Source: Opitutia bacterium ISCC 52
GTDB lineage: Bacteria > Verrucomicrobiota > Verrucomicrobiia > Opitutales > UBA2995
Assembly: GCA_014529675.2 (NCBI GenBank)
Contig: CP076040.1
Coordinates: forward strand, 2,747,894-2,811,893
Direction of reading: 5' to 3'
Length of the DNA: 64,000 bases
Below are positions 44,108 to 52,300 of the stretch, piece by piece. How positions within the stretch are numbered: position 1 is the first letter of the stretch; the number at the start of each line of letters is the position of its first letter. The notes below the pieces were generated by a model. The model was not told the DNA's origin. It did no database searches and worked only from the letters and a program-made list of their open reading frames with translations. A program made the translations under genes and the position numbers.

Positions 44108-45066
44108 TTATCGCTTGATGGGTTGGTCAGTTGAAGAATTTGTGCAGCCACGCTCACACCGATTTCCTCGGGTGTATCGCTATTGACCGGGAGGCCCACA
44201 GGAGCAGTCAATCGATCCCAATCCGAAGCTCTGAAGCCACGTGCGTACAACTTTTCTTTGATTTTTTTTAATTTGGAAGGACTTCCCATAACACCTATAA
44301 AAGGTAACGCTTCAAGCAGGAGACTTGCCAATGTATCCAAGTCATCTGGATAAGAGGGTGTCATCACGACTGCAAAGGTCAATATTGCATACTCGAGGTC
44401 CTTGGCCGCTTCCGCGTAAGGTTTATTCAAAACTTGAACACGCTTAGGCAGATTCTCTGTGCTTGGAAGTCCGATACGGGGTTCCACAACTGTAACCTGA
44501 AACCCTAACAGGTCCATTTGTCGAGCAAGCGCAGCCCCACAGTGACCACAGCCAACGATTAATACCCGCCGACGATTGAGCAACCCAATCGCAGCCTCCC
44601 AATCCTCCCCAAGCACTCGAAGGCTACAAGAAGGATCTTCTGTCGACTCACTCTCAAGTGATATACCGGCAGGAGAAATAGTTAATCGCCCGGCGTTTCC
44701 TTGGCGCAGACAGCTACAAACTTCATAGAGCACGCGTCGATGGTCCGGATTGAGAACCAAAGTCACCACCGTTTGTGAACCGCCACATATAAGTCCCGAT
44801 TCCACATGATCCTTTGATTGCCGATGCACCAACGTCTTCAACTGAGGTTCGAATGAGCCACTTTCTAGAGCTCCCTTAGCTTCATCCAAAAGTCGGGACT
44901 CCATAACTCCTCCTCCAATGGTCCCTAGCACTTCACCGGCTTCAGTGCGGAGTATCATTGCTCTGGCCGTTCCGGGTGTTCCCTTCTTGTGCTCTACAAC
45001 AATCGCAACGAATACCTTGGAAAAACAATCCAACTCATAAACGACCTTGTTCCAAAATCCTAGCAT
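44104..45066 (-). CDS. xdhC: XdhC-family molybdenum cofactor insertion factor
   Basis: 320 residues with the XdhC N-terminal domain (VVEHKKGTPGTARAMILR, GTIGGGVMESRLLDEA, SGLICGGSQTVV) and a Rossmann-like C-terminal half (RVLIVGCGHCGAALARQMDLLGF, VVEPRIGLP). XdhC proteins bind molybdopterin, help its sulfuration and insert it into xanthine dehydrogenase. The overlaps with xdhA (four bases) and with the guanine deaminase gene (seven bases) argue for one transcript. Confidence 0.93.
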   Translation of the reverse strand: MLGFWNKVVYELDCFSKVFVAIVVEHKKGTPGTARAMILRTEAGEVLGTIGGGVMESRLLDEAKGALESGSFEPQLKTLVHRQSKDHVESGLICGGSQTVVTLVLNPDHRRVLYEVCSCLRQGNAGRLTISPAGISLESESTEDPSCSLRVLGEDWEAAIGLLNRRRVLIVGCGHCGAALARQMDLLGFQVTVVEPRIGLPSTENLPKRVQVLNKPYAEAAKDLEYAILTFAVVMTPSYPDDLDTLASLLLEALPFIGVMGSPSKLKKIKEKLYARGFRASDWDRLTAPVGLPVNSDTPEEIGVSVAAQILQLTNPSSDK

Positions 45067-46382
45067 TCGAAGACCGATTCTCCCTCAATAACGGTCTTCC
45101 TGACAAGACCATCGTAAATATCCCGATTGCTTTCATGAGGAGAAATGACTGCGGACAAGACCGCATCGGCATTCCCAGCCCTGAGTTGCTCTTCCGAAGC
45201 TTCCACAGAAATGAAATCCAGGTCCTTCCCCACACCAAAGGAGCCCTTGCCTTCACCCGAGCCGAGCACATTGGCTCCCATTTGAGTACTGCGATACAAA
45301 GCCCGGGAAAAAGTAGCCGCTTTATTTCCGAAGGCTGCATTCTGACGAACAAAGGAGCCCATCACATCCAACATCGAGAGAAAGGGTCCTCCGCCAATGT
45401 CGGAAGCCAAGGCCCAACGAACGCCTTCCTGATCAGCCCGTTGAAAATCAAATAGCCCAGATCCCAATCCTCGTTCTTCCAACGGACCGTTCGAGGTCGG
45501 GCAACTCGCTACTACCGTATCCGTTTCAGCCATGAGTTTCCATTCACCATCCGATAGGTGGATACAATGACCCAATACCGTTTTGGGACCGAGAAAACCC
45601 GTGCGCTCATACACTTGGATATAGGAATCGATATCTTCAAAGCCCGGTATCTCTTTATAAATAGAAAACACCCAATCGATCTCCTGTTGGGTCTCACACA
45701 TATGCGTTTGGGCAAACCCATCAATGCCATCGGCAGCGAAACTGGCAGCAGCGATCACATCCGGTCCAGTCGTTGGGGCAAATCGTGGACTGGCCACATG
45801 CCTCTGGCCAAACGTTTTCGAGGCCCAGCTGTTTAACTCCATGGCCTCACGATCCGATTGTGTGAGTGCTTCCGGCGAATTCATCGTCATCAACACATTG
45901 CCGATCTTGAAATACTCCGGAGCATGTCGCATTGCTGACTCCAAAGCCGTTTGGTGAATTGAACTGTAACACAATCCGCCGATCGTACCGGTGGACAGAA
46001 TTCGTTTCCAAAAGAAGGCCGCTTTTTCTTCTGCAAAGTCAGGATCAGCAAACGCAGCTTCCTTCGGGAAGGTATATTTCTCCAGCCATTCGAGGAGTGA
46101 CGCTTTGGGCATATCCCGAACTTCATCCTGCACCCAATGAAAATGCATATCGAAAAAAGGAGGCATTAGAAGACCGACCTCACCTTCGATCTGGCGCGGC
46201 TCCAATCCATGCTTCGTAATTAATGTCTCTGCGTCCCCCAGCTCAATAATCTTCCAGGAGCCCGATTGCTTCTCTGAAAGCAGTAATCCATCAGGTAAAT
46301 AATCACACCGATCGTCCGAGAGAGGATTCAACCACGCTCCACGAATAGCTCTAATCTCTGAGGAGCTGGATAAATTGGGCAT
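45060..46382 (-). CDS. guaD: Guanine deaminase (amidohydrolase family)
   Basis: 440 residues. PPFFDMHFHWVQDEVRD has the first metal-binding His-x-His of the amidohydrolase TIM barrel; QTHMCETQQEIDWVF, VLGHCIHLSDGEW and ALASDIGGGPFLSM bring the later His and the catalytic Asp. Guanine deaminases have this order and length. It is the first gene of the leftward purine operon and would turn guanine into xanthine for the xanthine dehydrogenase encoded just downstream. Other amidohydrolases such as hydroxydechloroatrazine deaminase look similar; context favours guanine. Confidence 0.9.
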   Translation of the reverse strand: MPNLSSSSEIRAIRGAWLNPLSDDRCDYLPDGLLLSEKQSGSWKIIELGDAETLITKHGLEPRQIEGEVGLLMPPFFDMHFHWVQDEVRDMPKASLLEWLEKYTFPKEAAFADPDFAEEKAAFFWKRILSTGTIGGLCYSSIHQTALESAMRHAPEYFKIGNVLMTMNSPEALTQSDREAMELNSWASKTFGQRHVASPRFAPTTGPDVIAAASFAADGIDGFAQTHMCETQQEIDWVFSIYKEIPGFEDIDSYIQVYERTGFLGPKTVLGHCIHLSDGEWKLMAETDTVVASCPTSNGPLEERGLGSGLFDFQRADQEGVRWALASDIGGGPFLSMLDVMGSFVRQNAAFGNKAATFSRALYRSTQMGANVLGSGEGKGSFGVGKDLDFISVEASEEQLRAGNADAVLSAVISPHESNRDIYDGLVRKTVIEGESVFEC

Positions 46383-46435
46383 AATTTAGTTCGAGCAGAT
46401 GAGTCGGTGAATTCAAGTCAATAAGTGGAAAACTC

Positions 46436-46540
46436 AACCGCAGATGGACTCAGATTAACGCAGATAATTAAAACAACCCGAAATGAACCGCGTACTTGCG
46501 CGCAAAGATCTGAGTTCATTTGCGTCCATCTGCGGTTAAT
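46436..46540. repeat. Interspersed inverted repeat, ACCGCAGATGGAC family
   Basis: Left arm ACCGCAGATGGACTCAGATT and right arm CATTTGCGTCCATCTGCGGT are imperfect reverse complements over about 30 bases with a central stretch of about 35. ACCGCAGATGGAC-type repeats are seen in Verrucomicrobia and Planctomycetes genomes. It fills most of the gap between the guanine deaminase and esterase genes. Directly after it a run of CCTTCAACCTTCCGCC-like tandem motifs leads into the esterase stop codon. Confidence 0.7.
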
Positions 46541-46596
46541 AAAAGTCAGAGAGGGAAGAAGATCAGGAGAGTCCTTCAACCTTCCGCCTTTAGCCT

Positions 46597-47370
46597 TCAA
46601 CCCTTAACCTTTTGAATCACCCACTCCACAAAACGGTCTCGGTGTTCGAAGTGTGGGTTATGACCGGAATCATCCCAGGTCTCGATGGTTACATTCGGAA
46701 AATGATAACGAATATCGGTATGGTCGTCCTCAGTCACGTATTTCGATAAACCTCCGATCAAGAAGTGCGCCGGGCCCTCATAGGTATCCATTAGGTCGAT
46801 TGCGTTTTTGGCAAGCACCCCCAAGTGAGCTTCGATAATCGGCAAATTGATCATCCACTTGAATTGGCCAGCCTCATCGCGAACGATGTTGGAAATCAGA
46901 AACTGGCGAAAGGCCCAATCGTCTATGTAGGTGGCGATCAAGGCATCCGCATCATTGCGCGTTTCCAAGCGACTGAGGTCGAGAGCATTCATGGCCGCAA
47001 ATTCGGTTTCATGGTAGGGAGGATAATCCTTGGGAGCCGTATCTACGACAAACAGACGATCGACGCGTTCAGGATAACGACAGGCAAATAACATGGCAAC
47101 TTTTCCGCCCATACTATGACTAACAAGCGTCGCCGTATCCAAACCCATATGATCCATCAACTCCTGTAGATCCTGAACCATATCATCAAAAGTAATGGTC
47201 GTGGTATGGAAGGACTCGCCGTGATTCCGCGCATCGACTGTGATCATCCGAAAATGTTCCGACAGAAACCGAGCCGCCCCTCGCCAGTTGCGCGAAGAAC
47301 CCAGCAGACCATGCAAGCAGATCATGGCGGGTGCATCCGCTTCGCCTGCCTCGTTGTAGTGGAGGATCAT
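46597..47370 (-). CDS. Alpha/beta-hydrolase, YbfF-like esterase
   Basis: 257 residues. MICLHGLLGSSRNWR is the oxyanion-hole strand, VTVDARNHGES-like MITVDARNHGES follows, and LVSHSMGGKVAML gives the nucleophile Ser in S-x-S-M-G. FVVDTAPKDYPP and the late WDDSGHNPHFEH hold the catalytic Asp and His of the triad. No signal peptide, so cytosolic. Its stop codon lies within a CCTTCAACCC-type tandem stretch. The gene is divergent from mutS across a repeat-rich gap. Acts on a small ester of unknown identity. Confidence 0.85.
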   Translation of the reverse strand: MILHYNEAGEADAPAMICLHGLLGSSRNWRGAARFLSEHFRMITVDARNHGESFHTTTITFDDMVQDLQELMDHMGLDTATLVSHSMGGKVAMLFACRYPERVDRLFVVDTAPKDYPPYHETEFAAMNALDLSRLETRNDADALIATYIDDWAFRQFLISNIVRDEAGQFKWMINLPIIEAHLGVLAKNAIDLMDTYEGPAHFLIGGLSKYVTEDDHTDIRYHFPNVTIETWDDSGHNPHFEHRDRFVEWVIQKVKG

Positions 47371-47377
47371 TTTTAAA

Positions 47378-47617
47378 GTAGAACAGGCATCCTGCCTGTT
47401 TTCATTTCAGGAACCACAAGAAGCACAAGAAGGACAAAAACTGAACCTCTTTTGTGCCTTTTGCGCTTTTTGTGGTTTCACAACCTTCTAGATGTAAGCC
47501 TGCTATCCACTCCCGAACTGGCTTCAAGATCCTAATCTTTGTGGAAAGAACACTGGCACCGCAGAGAGATTATGTGTCAGATTGGTGACACAAAAACAGG
47601 CAAGATGCCTGTTCCAC
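47378..47617. repeat. Composite repeat unit: palindromes flanking an AACCACAA inverted repeat
   Basis: Outer elements AACAGGCATCCTGCCTGTT (47382-47400) and AACAGGCAAGATGCCTGTT (47595-47613) are each palindromes and are also near-inverted copies of one another, with GTAGA and TCCAC flanks. Between them is the AACCACAAGAAGCACAAG arm (47411 onward) and TTTTGTGCC...TGTGGTTTCA (47450-47480). The unit fills the gap upstream of mutS and may include its promoter. No gene inside. Confidence 0.7.
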
Positions 47618-47681
47618 TCTTCTTTTGCCAAATCGCCCTTGCAATTTACCAGTGCTCGCTTGGGATTACTTGTTTTCCCGA

Positions 47682-50264
47682 ATGGCTACCAAGAAGTCTA
47701 AAAGTCTGACCCCGATGATGCAGCAGTACTGGGAGGTGCGAAACCAGCTTCCCAAGAATACACTGCTGCTCTTTCGTCTGGGTGACTTCTACGAACTATT
47801 TAATCAGGATGCAGAAGTCGGAGCCAAGTTGCTGGGCATTACACTGACCAAACGACACGACTACCCAATGGCAGGAATTCCCTTTCATGCAGCGGACGGC
47901 TACATTGGAAAGGTGCTAAAGGCGGGTATGAAGGTCGCGATCTGCGATCAGGTTGAGACTCCACAAACCGGGAAATTGGTGAAGCGCGCTCTCACCCGGA
48001 TCATCACTCCAGGAACCACCCTCAACGAGAACCAGCTGACGGAGAAGGAAAACCACTTTATACTGGCCGTATACTGGGACAAAGCGGGTGTCCATGCTTC
48101 CTGGATGGATTTGACGACGGGTGAGTTTCGGGTCGCAACGGAGAAGAGTTTCGACCGGGTAATGCCGATCCTCACCTCGATCAATCCACGCGAGATTGTC
48201 TTACCCGAGGATGGATTGGATGACCTGAAAGCTAAAGCCGAACCCCACTCTCCCGCTGAACAGTTTGTCATCTTCTGTCGCGAATATGCCTGGTCAGAAA
48301 TCCCTGGCTATCATTTCGATGCCGTTTCAGGAGCCAAGACCGTTATGGACGCACTGGAGGTCTTGAACCTGGAAGGCTTTGGTCTTAGCAAAGAGCATGA
48401 GGCGATTGGAACAGCCGGAGCACTTGTTTACTACGTGGCCGAAAGCCTCTGTGAAGAGCCTAAAAACCTGAGCACCATCCAACTGTATCGTTCGGATGAG
48501 GCACTACTACTCGATCCCTCCACCTTGCGCAATCTCGAGATCTTTCAATCCGCACGCGGCAGCCGTGAAGGATCGCTGATTGAGTCCATGGATCGAACGG
48601 CAACTGCAGCTGGCGCTCGCAAACTGGAAGATTACTTGGCCTCTCCCTCACTTGAGCTTAAAGAGCTTCAACGGCGGCAGAATTGTGTGGGAGAATTTCT
48701 CGAGTCGCCGGGACTGATGGCCGAGTTCGCCGAAACCCTCCGTCTCACCCGCGACATCAAACGCATCCTCTCTCGACTGCAAAACCGTATCCGCAATCCA
48801 AGAGAAATCGGTGGCATTCGTGACACGCTGAATGCGTTACCGGCATTAAAAGCTATCCTGTTGCAATTCGACGGAGAAAACATTCAAGAGCTGGTCGATC
48901 GTCTGGGCGACTTCTCCAATCTACAGGGTCTACTCGACCGCGCAATCGATGAGGAGCTACCCAGCAAAATCGAAGATGGCGGCTACATCAAAGATGGCTA
49001 CGACGATGAGCTGGACAAAATGCGTGACCTCATGCGCAACAACAAGACCTGGATTAGTGATCTGGAAGCACGGGAAAAAGAAGCAACCGGGATCAAGAAT
49101 CTGAAAATCAAATACAACAACGCATTTGGTTATTTTATCGAAGTCTCCAAATCGAATCTCTCCCTCGTACCCGAGCATTACATACGCAAGTCAACTCTCG
49201 TAAATGCCGAGCGTTATGTGACCGAAGAGCTGAAAGAAAAAGAAAAAGAAATCCTACATGCCGAGGAAACCAGCAGCTCTCACGAGGAATCACTCTTCCG
49301 CGACCTGGTACAGAAAGTTTTAGACGAAGCCAACGAACTCAATCATGCGGCGGACACCTTATCTGAAGCCGACCTCTTCGTCGGCTGGGCACAGCTTTCT
49401 CGTGAGTGGGATTATTGCAAACCCGAGTTGAGTGAGTCCGACGACATGGAAATCATAGAGGGCCGTCACCCAGTCGTGGAGCAAACGATGCGGGAGGAGG
49501 CCCTGGGACTAGCCGGCACCTATGCCTTTGTGCCCAACGACACCACATTGAGCTCTTCTGAGCAGCAAATCATGCTCATCACCGGTCCTAACATGGCCGG
49601 TAAGTCGACCTACATTCGACAAGTATCTTTGATTACTCTGATGGCCCAAGTTGGTTGTTGGGTTCCAGCCAAGAGCTGCAAACTCGGATTGGTTGATCGG
49701 ATCTTTTCTCGCGTGGGAGCCAGCGACGAACTAGCTCGAGGCAATTCCACCTTCATGGTGGAGATGAACGAGACCGCCAACATCCTCAACAACGCGACCG
49801 ACAAAAGCCTTATCATCCTCGATGAGATTGGGCGCGGCACAAGCACCTACGACGGATTGAGCATCGCCTGGTCGGTTGTAGAACATCTGCATGAAGATTC
49901 CGAGAAAGGCCCTAAGACTCTTTTTGCCACTCACTACCACGAATTAACCAAACTTGATGAGAGCCTGGCTCGGCTCTCCAACTACAGCGTCGCCGTCAAG
50001 GAATGGAACGATGACATCATCTTTGTCCGTCAGGTCATCCCGGGTGCCGCTGACCGCAGTTATGGAATTCATGTGGCGAGACTGGCAGGTCTACCTGGAT
50101 CCGTGATTGATCGCGCGAAGACCATCCTGGATCATTTGGAAAACGACCAAACCGTCGAGGACGAGGTCACAGAGTCAGCCAAACAGGTGAGTAAAGAGAA
50201 GGCCTCTAAGAAGACTCTGCCTGAATCCAAAAAGCCAGATACGGATCAATTGGAGTTTTTCTAA
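47682..50264 (+). CDS. mutS: DNA mismatch repair protein MutS
   Basis: 860 residues from ATG 47682; an upstream in-frame TTG (47625) was rejected because the protein family begins close to MTPMMQQYW. RLGDFYELFNQDA is the mismatch-binding N-terminal domain with the Phe-x-Glu. Walker A GPNMAGKS is at about 635-642 and Walker B LIILDEIGRGTSTYDG at about 710. Recognises mispaired bases and, with ATP, recruits MutL. Full length for a bacterial MutS. Its neighbours are unrelated genes, and no mutL is present. Confidence 0.97.
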   Translation: MATKKSKSLTPMMQQYWEVRNQLPKNTLLLFRLGDFYELFNQDAEVGAKLLGITLTKRHDYPMAGIPFHAADGYIGKVLKAGMKVAICDQVETPQTGKLVKRALTRIITPGTTLNENQLTEKENHFILAVYWDKAGVHASWMDLTTGEFRVATEKSFDRVMPILTSINPREIVLPEDGLDDLKAKAEPHSPAEQFVIFCREYAWSEIPGYHFDAVSGAKTVMDALEVLNLEGFGLSKEHEAIGTAGALVYYVAESLCEEPKNLSTIQLYRSDEALLLDPSTLRNLEIFQSARGSREGSLIESMDRTATAAGARKLEDYLASPSLELKELQRRQNCVGEFLESPGLMAEFAETLRLTRDIKRILSRLQNRIRNPREIGGIRDTLNALPALKAILLQFDGENIQELVDRLGDFSNLQGLLDRAIDEELPSKIEDGGYIKDGYDDELDKMRDLMRNNKTWISDLEAREKEATGIKNLKIKYNNAFGYFIEVSKSNLSLVPEHYIRKSTLVNAERYVTEELKEKEKEILHAEETSSSHEESLFRDLVQKVLDEANELNHAADTLSEADLFVGWAQLSREWDYCKPELSESDDMEIIEGRHPVVEQTMREEALGLAGTYAFVPNDTTLSSSEQQIMLITGPNMAGKSTYIRQVSLITLMAQVGCWVPAKSCKLGLVDRIFSRVGASDELARGNSTFMVEMNETANILNNATDKSLIILDEIGRGTSTYDGLSIAWSVVEHLHEDSEKGPKTLFATHYHELTKLDESLARLSNYSVAVKEWNDDIIFVRQVIPGAADRSYGIHVARLAGLPGSVIDRAKTILDHLENDQTVEDEVTESAKQVSKEKASKKTLPESKKPDTDQLEFF

Positions 50265-50507
50265 TAATACATCCGGTAAATCGAAATCAGGTGATTGAAA
50301 AATCGGAAGCGATACCTAAACTTAATTTTGTCACTGATAATGGGTGGGGCGGTTGTTGTCCGCTTCGCTGTCGCCTATCGGCTTCAGTACGCCGCAAACC
50401 GCCGTTTCTACATCGGCTCGCTCGGCGATCGAGCCCTACCCATAAAAAGAGCTTCGAGAGCTTTTGACTAAATTACCCTACTTTGTTTTGTATCAAAGAA
50501 CTTCATC
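50265..50507. other. Intergenic region containing a palindromic repeat
   Basis: This gap holds a repeat island at 50341-50443: TGGGTGGGGC and, at the other end, GCCCTACCCA, with ACGCCGCAAACCGCC and CGGCTCGCTCGGCGATCGAG between. Similar GGCGCCCTCGGCGAGG and CGCCCCTACCC pieces occur at about 31238-31265. There is no ORF. Confidence 0.5.
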
Positions 50508-52070
50508 ATGAAAAAGCTACCCCTATTGTGCTTCCTTTTCTCAAGTATTGTCGTTATCGCTCAGGGCGTTTCAGAAATCGACATCGCGTCATTTAAAGCA
50601 AAAGACTACATCCGCTACAGTGACTTTGGCGCCAAAGGCGATGGAACGACGAACGATAGTGATGCGATTGCCGCAACTCACAATCTAGCCAATCAGCAAA
50701 ACCTTCCAGTTAAAGCCGATGGGGATGCCACTTACTACATCGGCGGAAAGAATCGCACAGCAACCATCCGAACCGATACGGACTTTGGGTCAGCCGCATT
50801 CATCATCGATGACAGGAAAGTCGAGGACCGTACAGCCTTTGTTTTCCTGGTCGATTCCGAGCTTAAGCCCTTCAAGCCGCAAGGGATAACCACCCTTTAG
50901 AAGAATCAGAAGACCATTGACCTATCCCTACCCCAAGCTTGCCTGATTACAGTTAGCAACTCCGAACGTAAACACTACATCCGCTATGGACGAAACCAAA
51001 ACAATGGATCTTCCCAAACCGACGTGTTTCTTGTTTCCAAGAAAGGCGTCGTCGATCCCAATACGCCCATAATCTGGGACTTTGAACAGATCACAGATAT
51101 CTTGGCGTTGCCGATGGATGAGAAGACCTTAACCATCAAGGGAGGCCATTTCACGACCATCGCCAATCAGGCCGAATCAAAGTATAACTATTATAAACGC
51201 GGATTTGGAATCACACGCTCTAATGTAAACCTGGAAGGACTCGAGCATCACATCACTGGCGAAGGTGACCATGGAGCCCCCTATGGCGGATTCATCTCGG
51301 TCAGCGACTGCGCCAACATTACCGTAAAAGACACCCTCCTGACCGGACATAAAACGTATGGAACGATCGGTCGAGCCAATCTTCCTGTTTCCATGGGCAC
51401 CTATGATATCTCACTTGGACGGGCACTCAATGTATCGTTTATCAATTGCAAGCAAACCAACGACATCACGGACACTCGCTATTGGGGTATCATGGGCTCC
51501 AACTATTGCAAAAACCTGCTCCTGGATAATTGCACTTTTTCACGCTTCGATGCTCATAAGGGAGTCGCCAACGCTACCATCAAAAACTCCACCCTAGGTC
51601 ACATGGGAATCAACGCCATCGGCACCGGAACCTTCACCGTGGAGAATACCACCATTTACAGCCGTCGATTCTTTAACCTTCGCTCCGACTACGGAAGCAC
51701 TTGGCAGGGAGACCTGATCATCCGAGATTGTGTCTTTGTTCCCACTTTCGACCGCGGCAGCAATATCTCTCTTGTAACAGGATCCTATTCCGGGCAACAC
51801 GATTTCGGCTACACCTGCTACATGCCGGAACACATCACCATCGAAAACCTGCACATCGATGATTCCGCTTATCCGGAGGACTATGAAGGCCCAGCCCTCT
51901 TCGCCAATTTCAACTCACAGATGACCGACGATTCTTACGTTGAACAATTTCCTTATGTGAAAACAAAAGAAGTCGTCCTCAACAACGTCACCACAGCCAG
52001 TGGCAAAGGACTTCGAGTGAGCGACAACGCATTCATGTTCAAGGGTGTGAAGATGAGCATTACCAAATAG
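50508..52070 (+). pseudogene. Secreted pectate-lyase-superfamily/GH28-like beta-helix protein, interrupted by in-frame TAG
   Basis: A signal peptide (about 1-19) and a YSDFGAKGDGTTNDSDAIAA motif place this in the right-handed beta-helix pectate lyase/polygalacturonase group. The frame meets TAG at 50898-50900 after GITTL and then runs on in the same frame to 52070, through the long ladder of helix repeats (VNLEGLEHHITGEGDHG, NCTFSRFDAH, STLGHMGINAIG). Without the stop it would be a 520-residue protein. The stop could be a single substitution. Both halves look well conserved, so if it is a true mutation it is recent. It could be glycan-degrading; no close family assignment. Confidence 0.75.
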
Positions 52071-52115
52071 GTACACTTTAACGGATTCAACGGAGCGAGA
52101 CGCTTCGGGGCTTGA

Positions 52116-52172
52116 TGAATCGCAAGAGTAAGAACGAAGCAAGCTTCGAGGAATGAACCCGGTTGCGATTCA
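52116..52172. repeat. Nested palindrome
   Basis: TGAATCGCAA (52116-52125) pairs exactly with TTGCGATTCA (52163-52172), and inside lies CGAAGC-AA-GCTTCG (52135-52148). It looks like a folded transcript or recombination-site-like structure downstream of the beta-helix gene. Function unknown. Confidence 0.55.
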
Positions 52173-52178
52173 ATTTCA

Positions 52179-52213
52179 AAACCCCAGTCATTTTTGGCTG
52201 GGGTTTATTTTTG
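52179..52213 (+). terminator. Rho-independent terminator of the beta-helix gene
   Basis: AAACCCCAG and CTGGGGTTT form a nine-pair stem with a TCATTTTTGG loop, followed by ATTTTTG. It ends about 140 bases after the 52070 stop codon. A clear bacterial terminator. Confidence 0.85.
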
Positions 52214-52300
52214 AAGAATCCCTTCCACCTATCGAAGACAATTGGTTGTGAAAGACTCGACGAGCTGTAAAATGCGATGCAAGATGCTAGTTTTCAGATC

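Noticed and set aside
47625-47681. Longer MutS start at TTG 47625
   Set aside because: The extra residues are not like MutS and lie in repeat-rich sequence; ATG 47682 fits the family.
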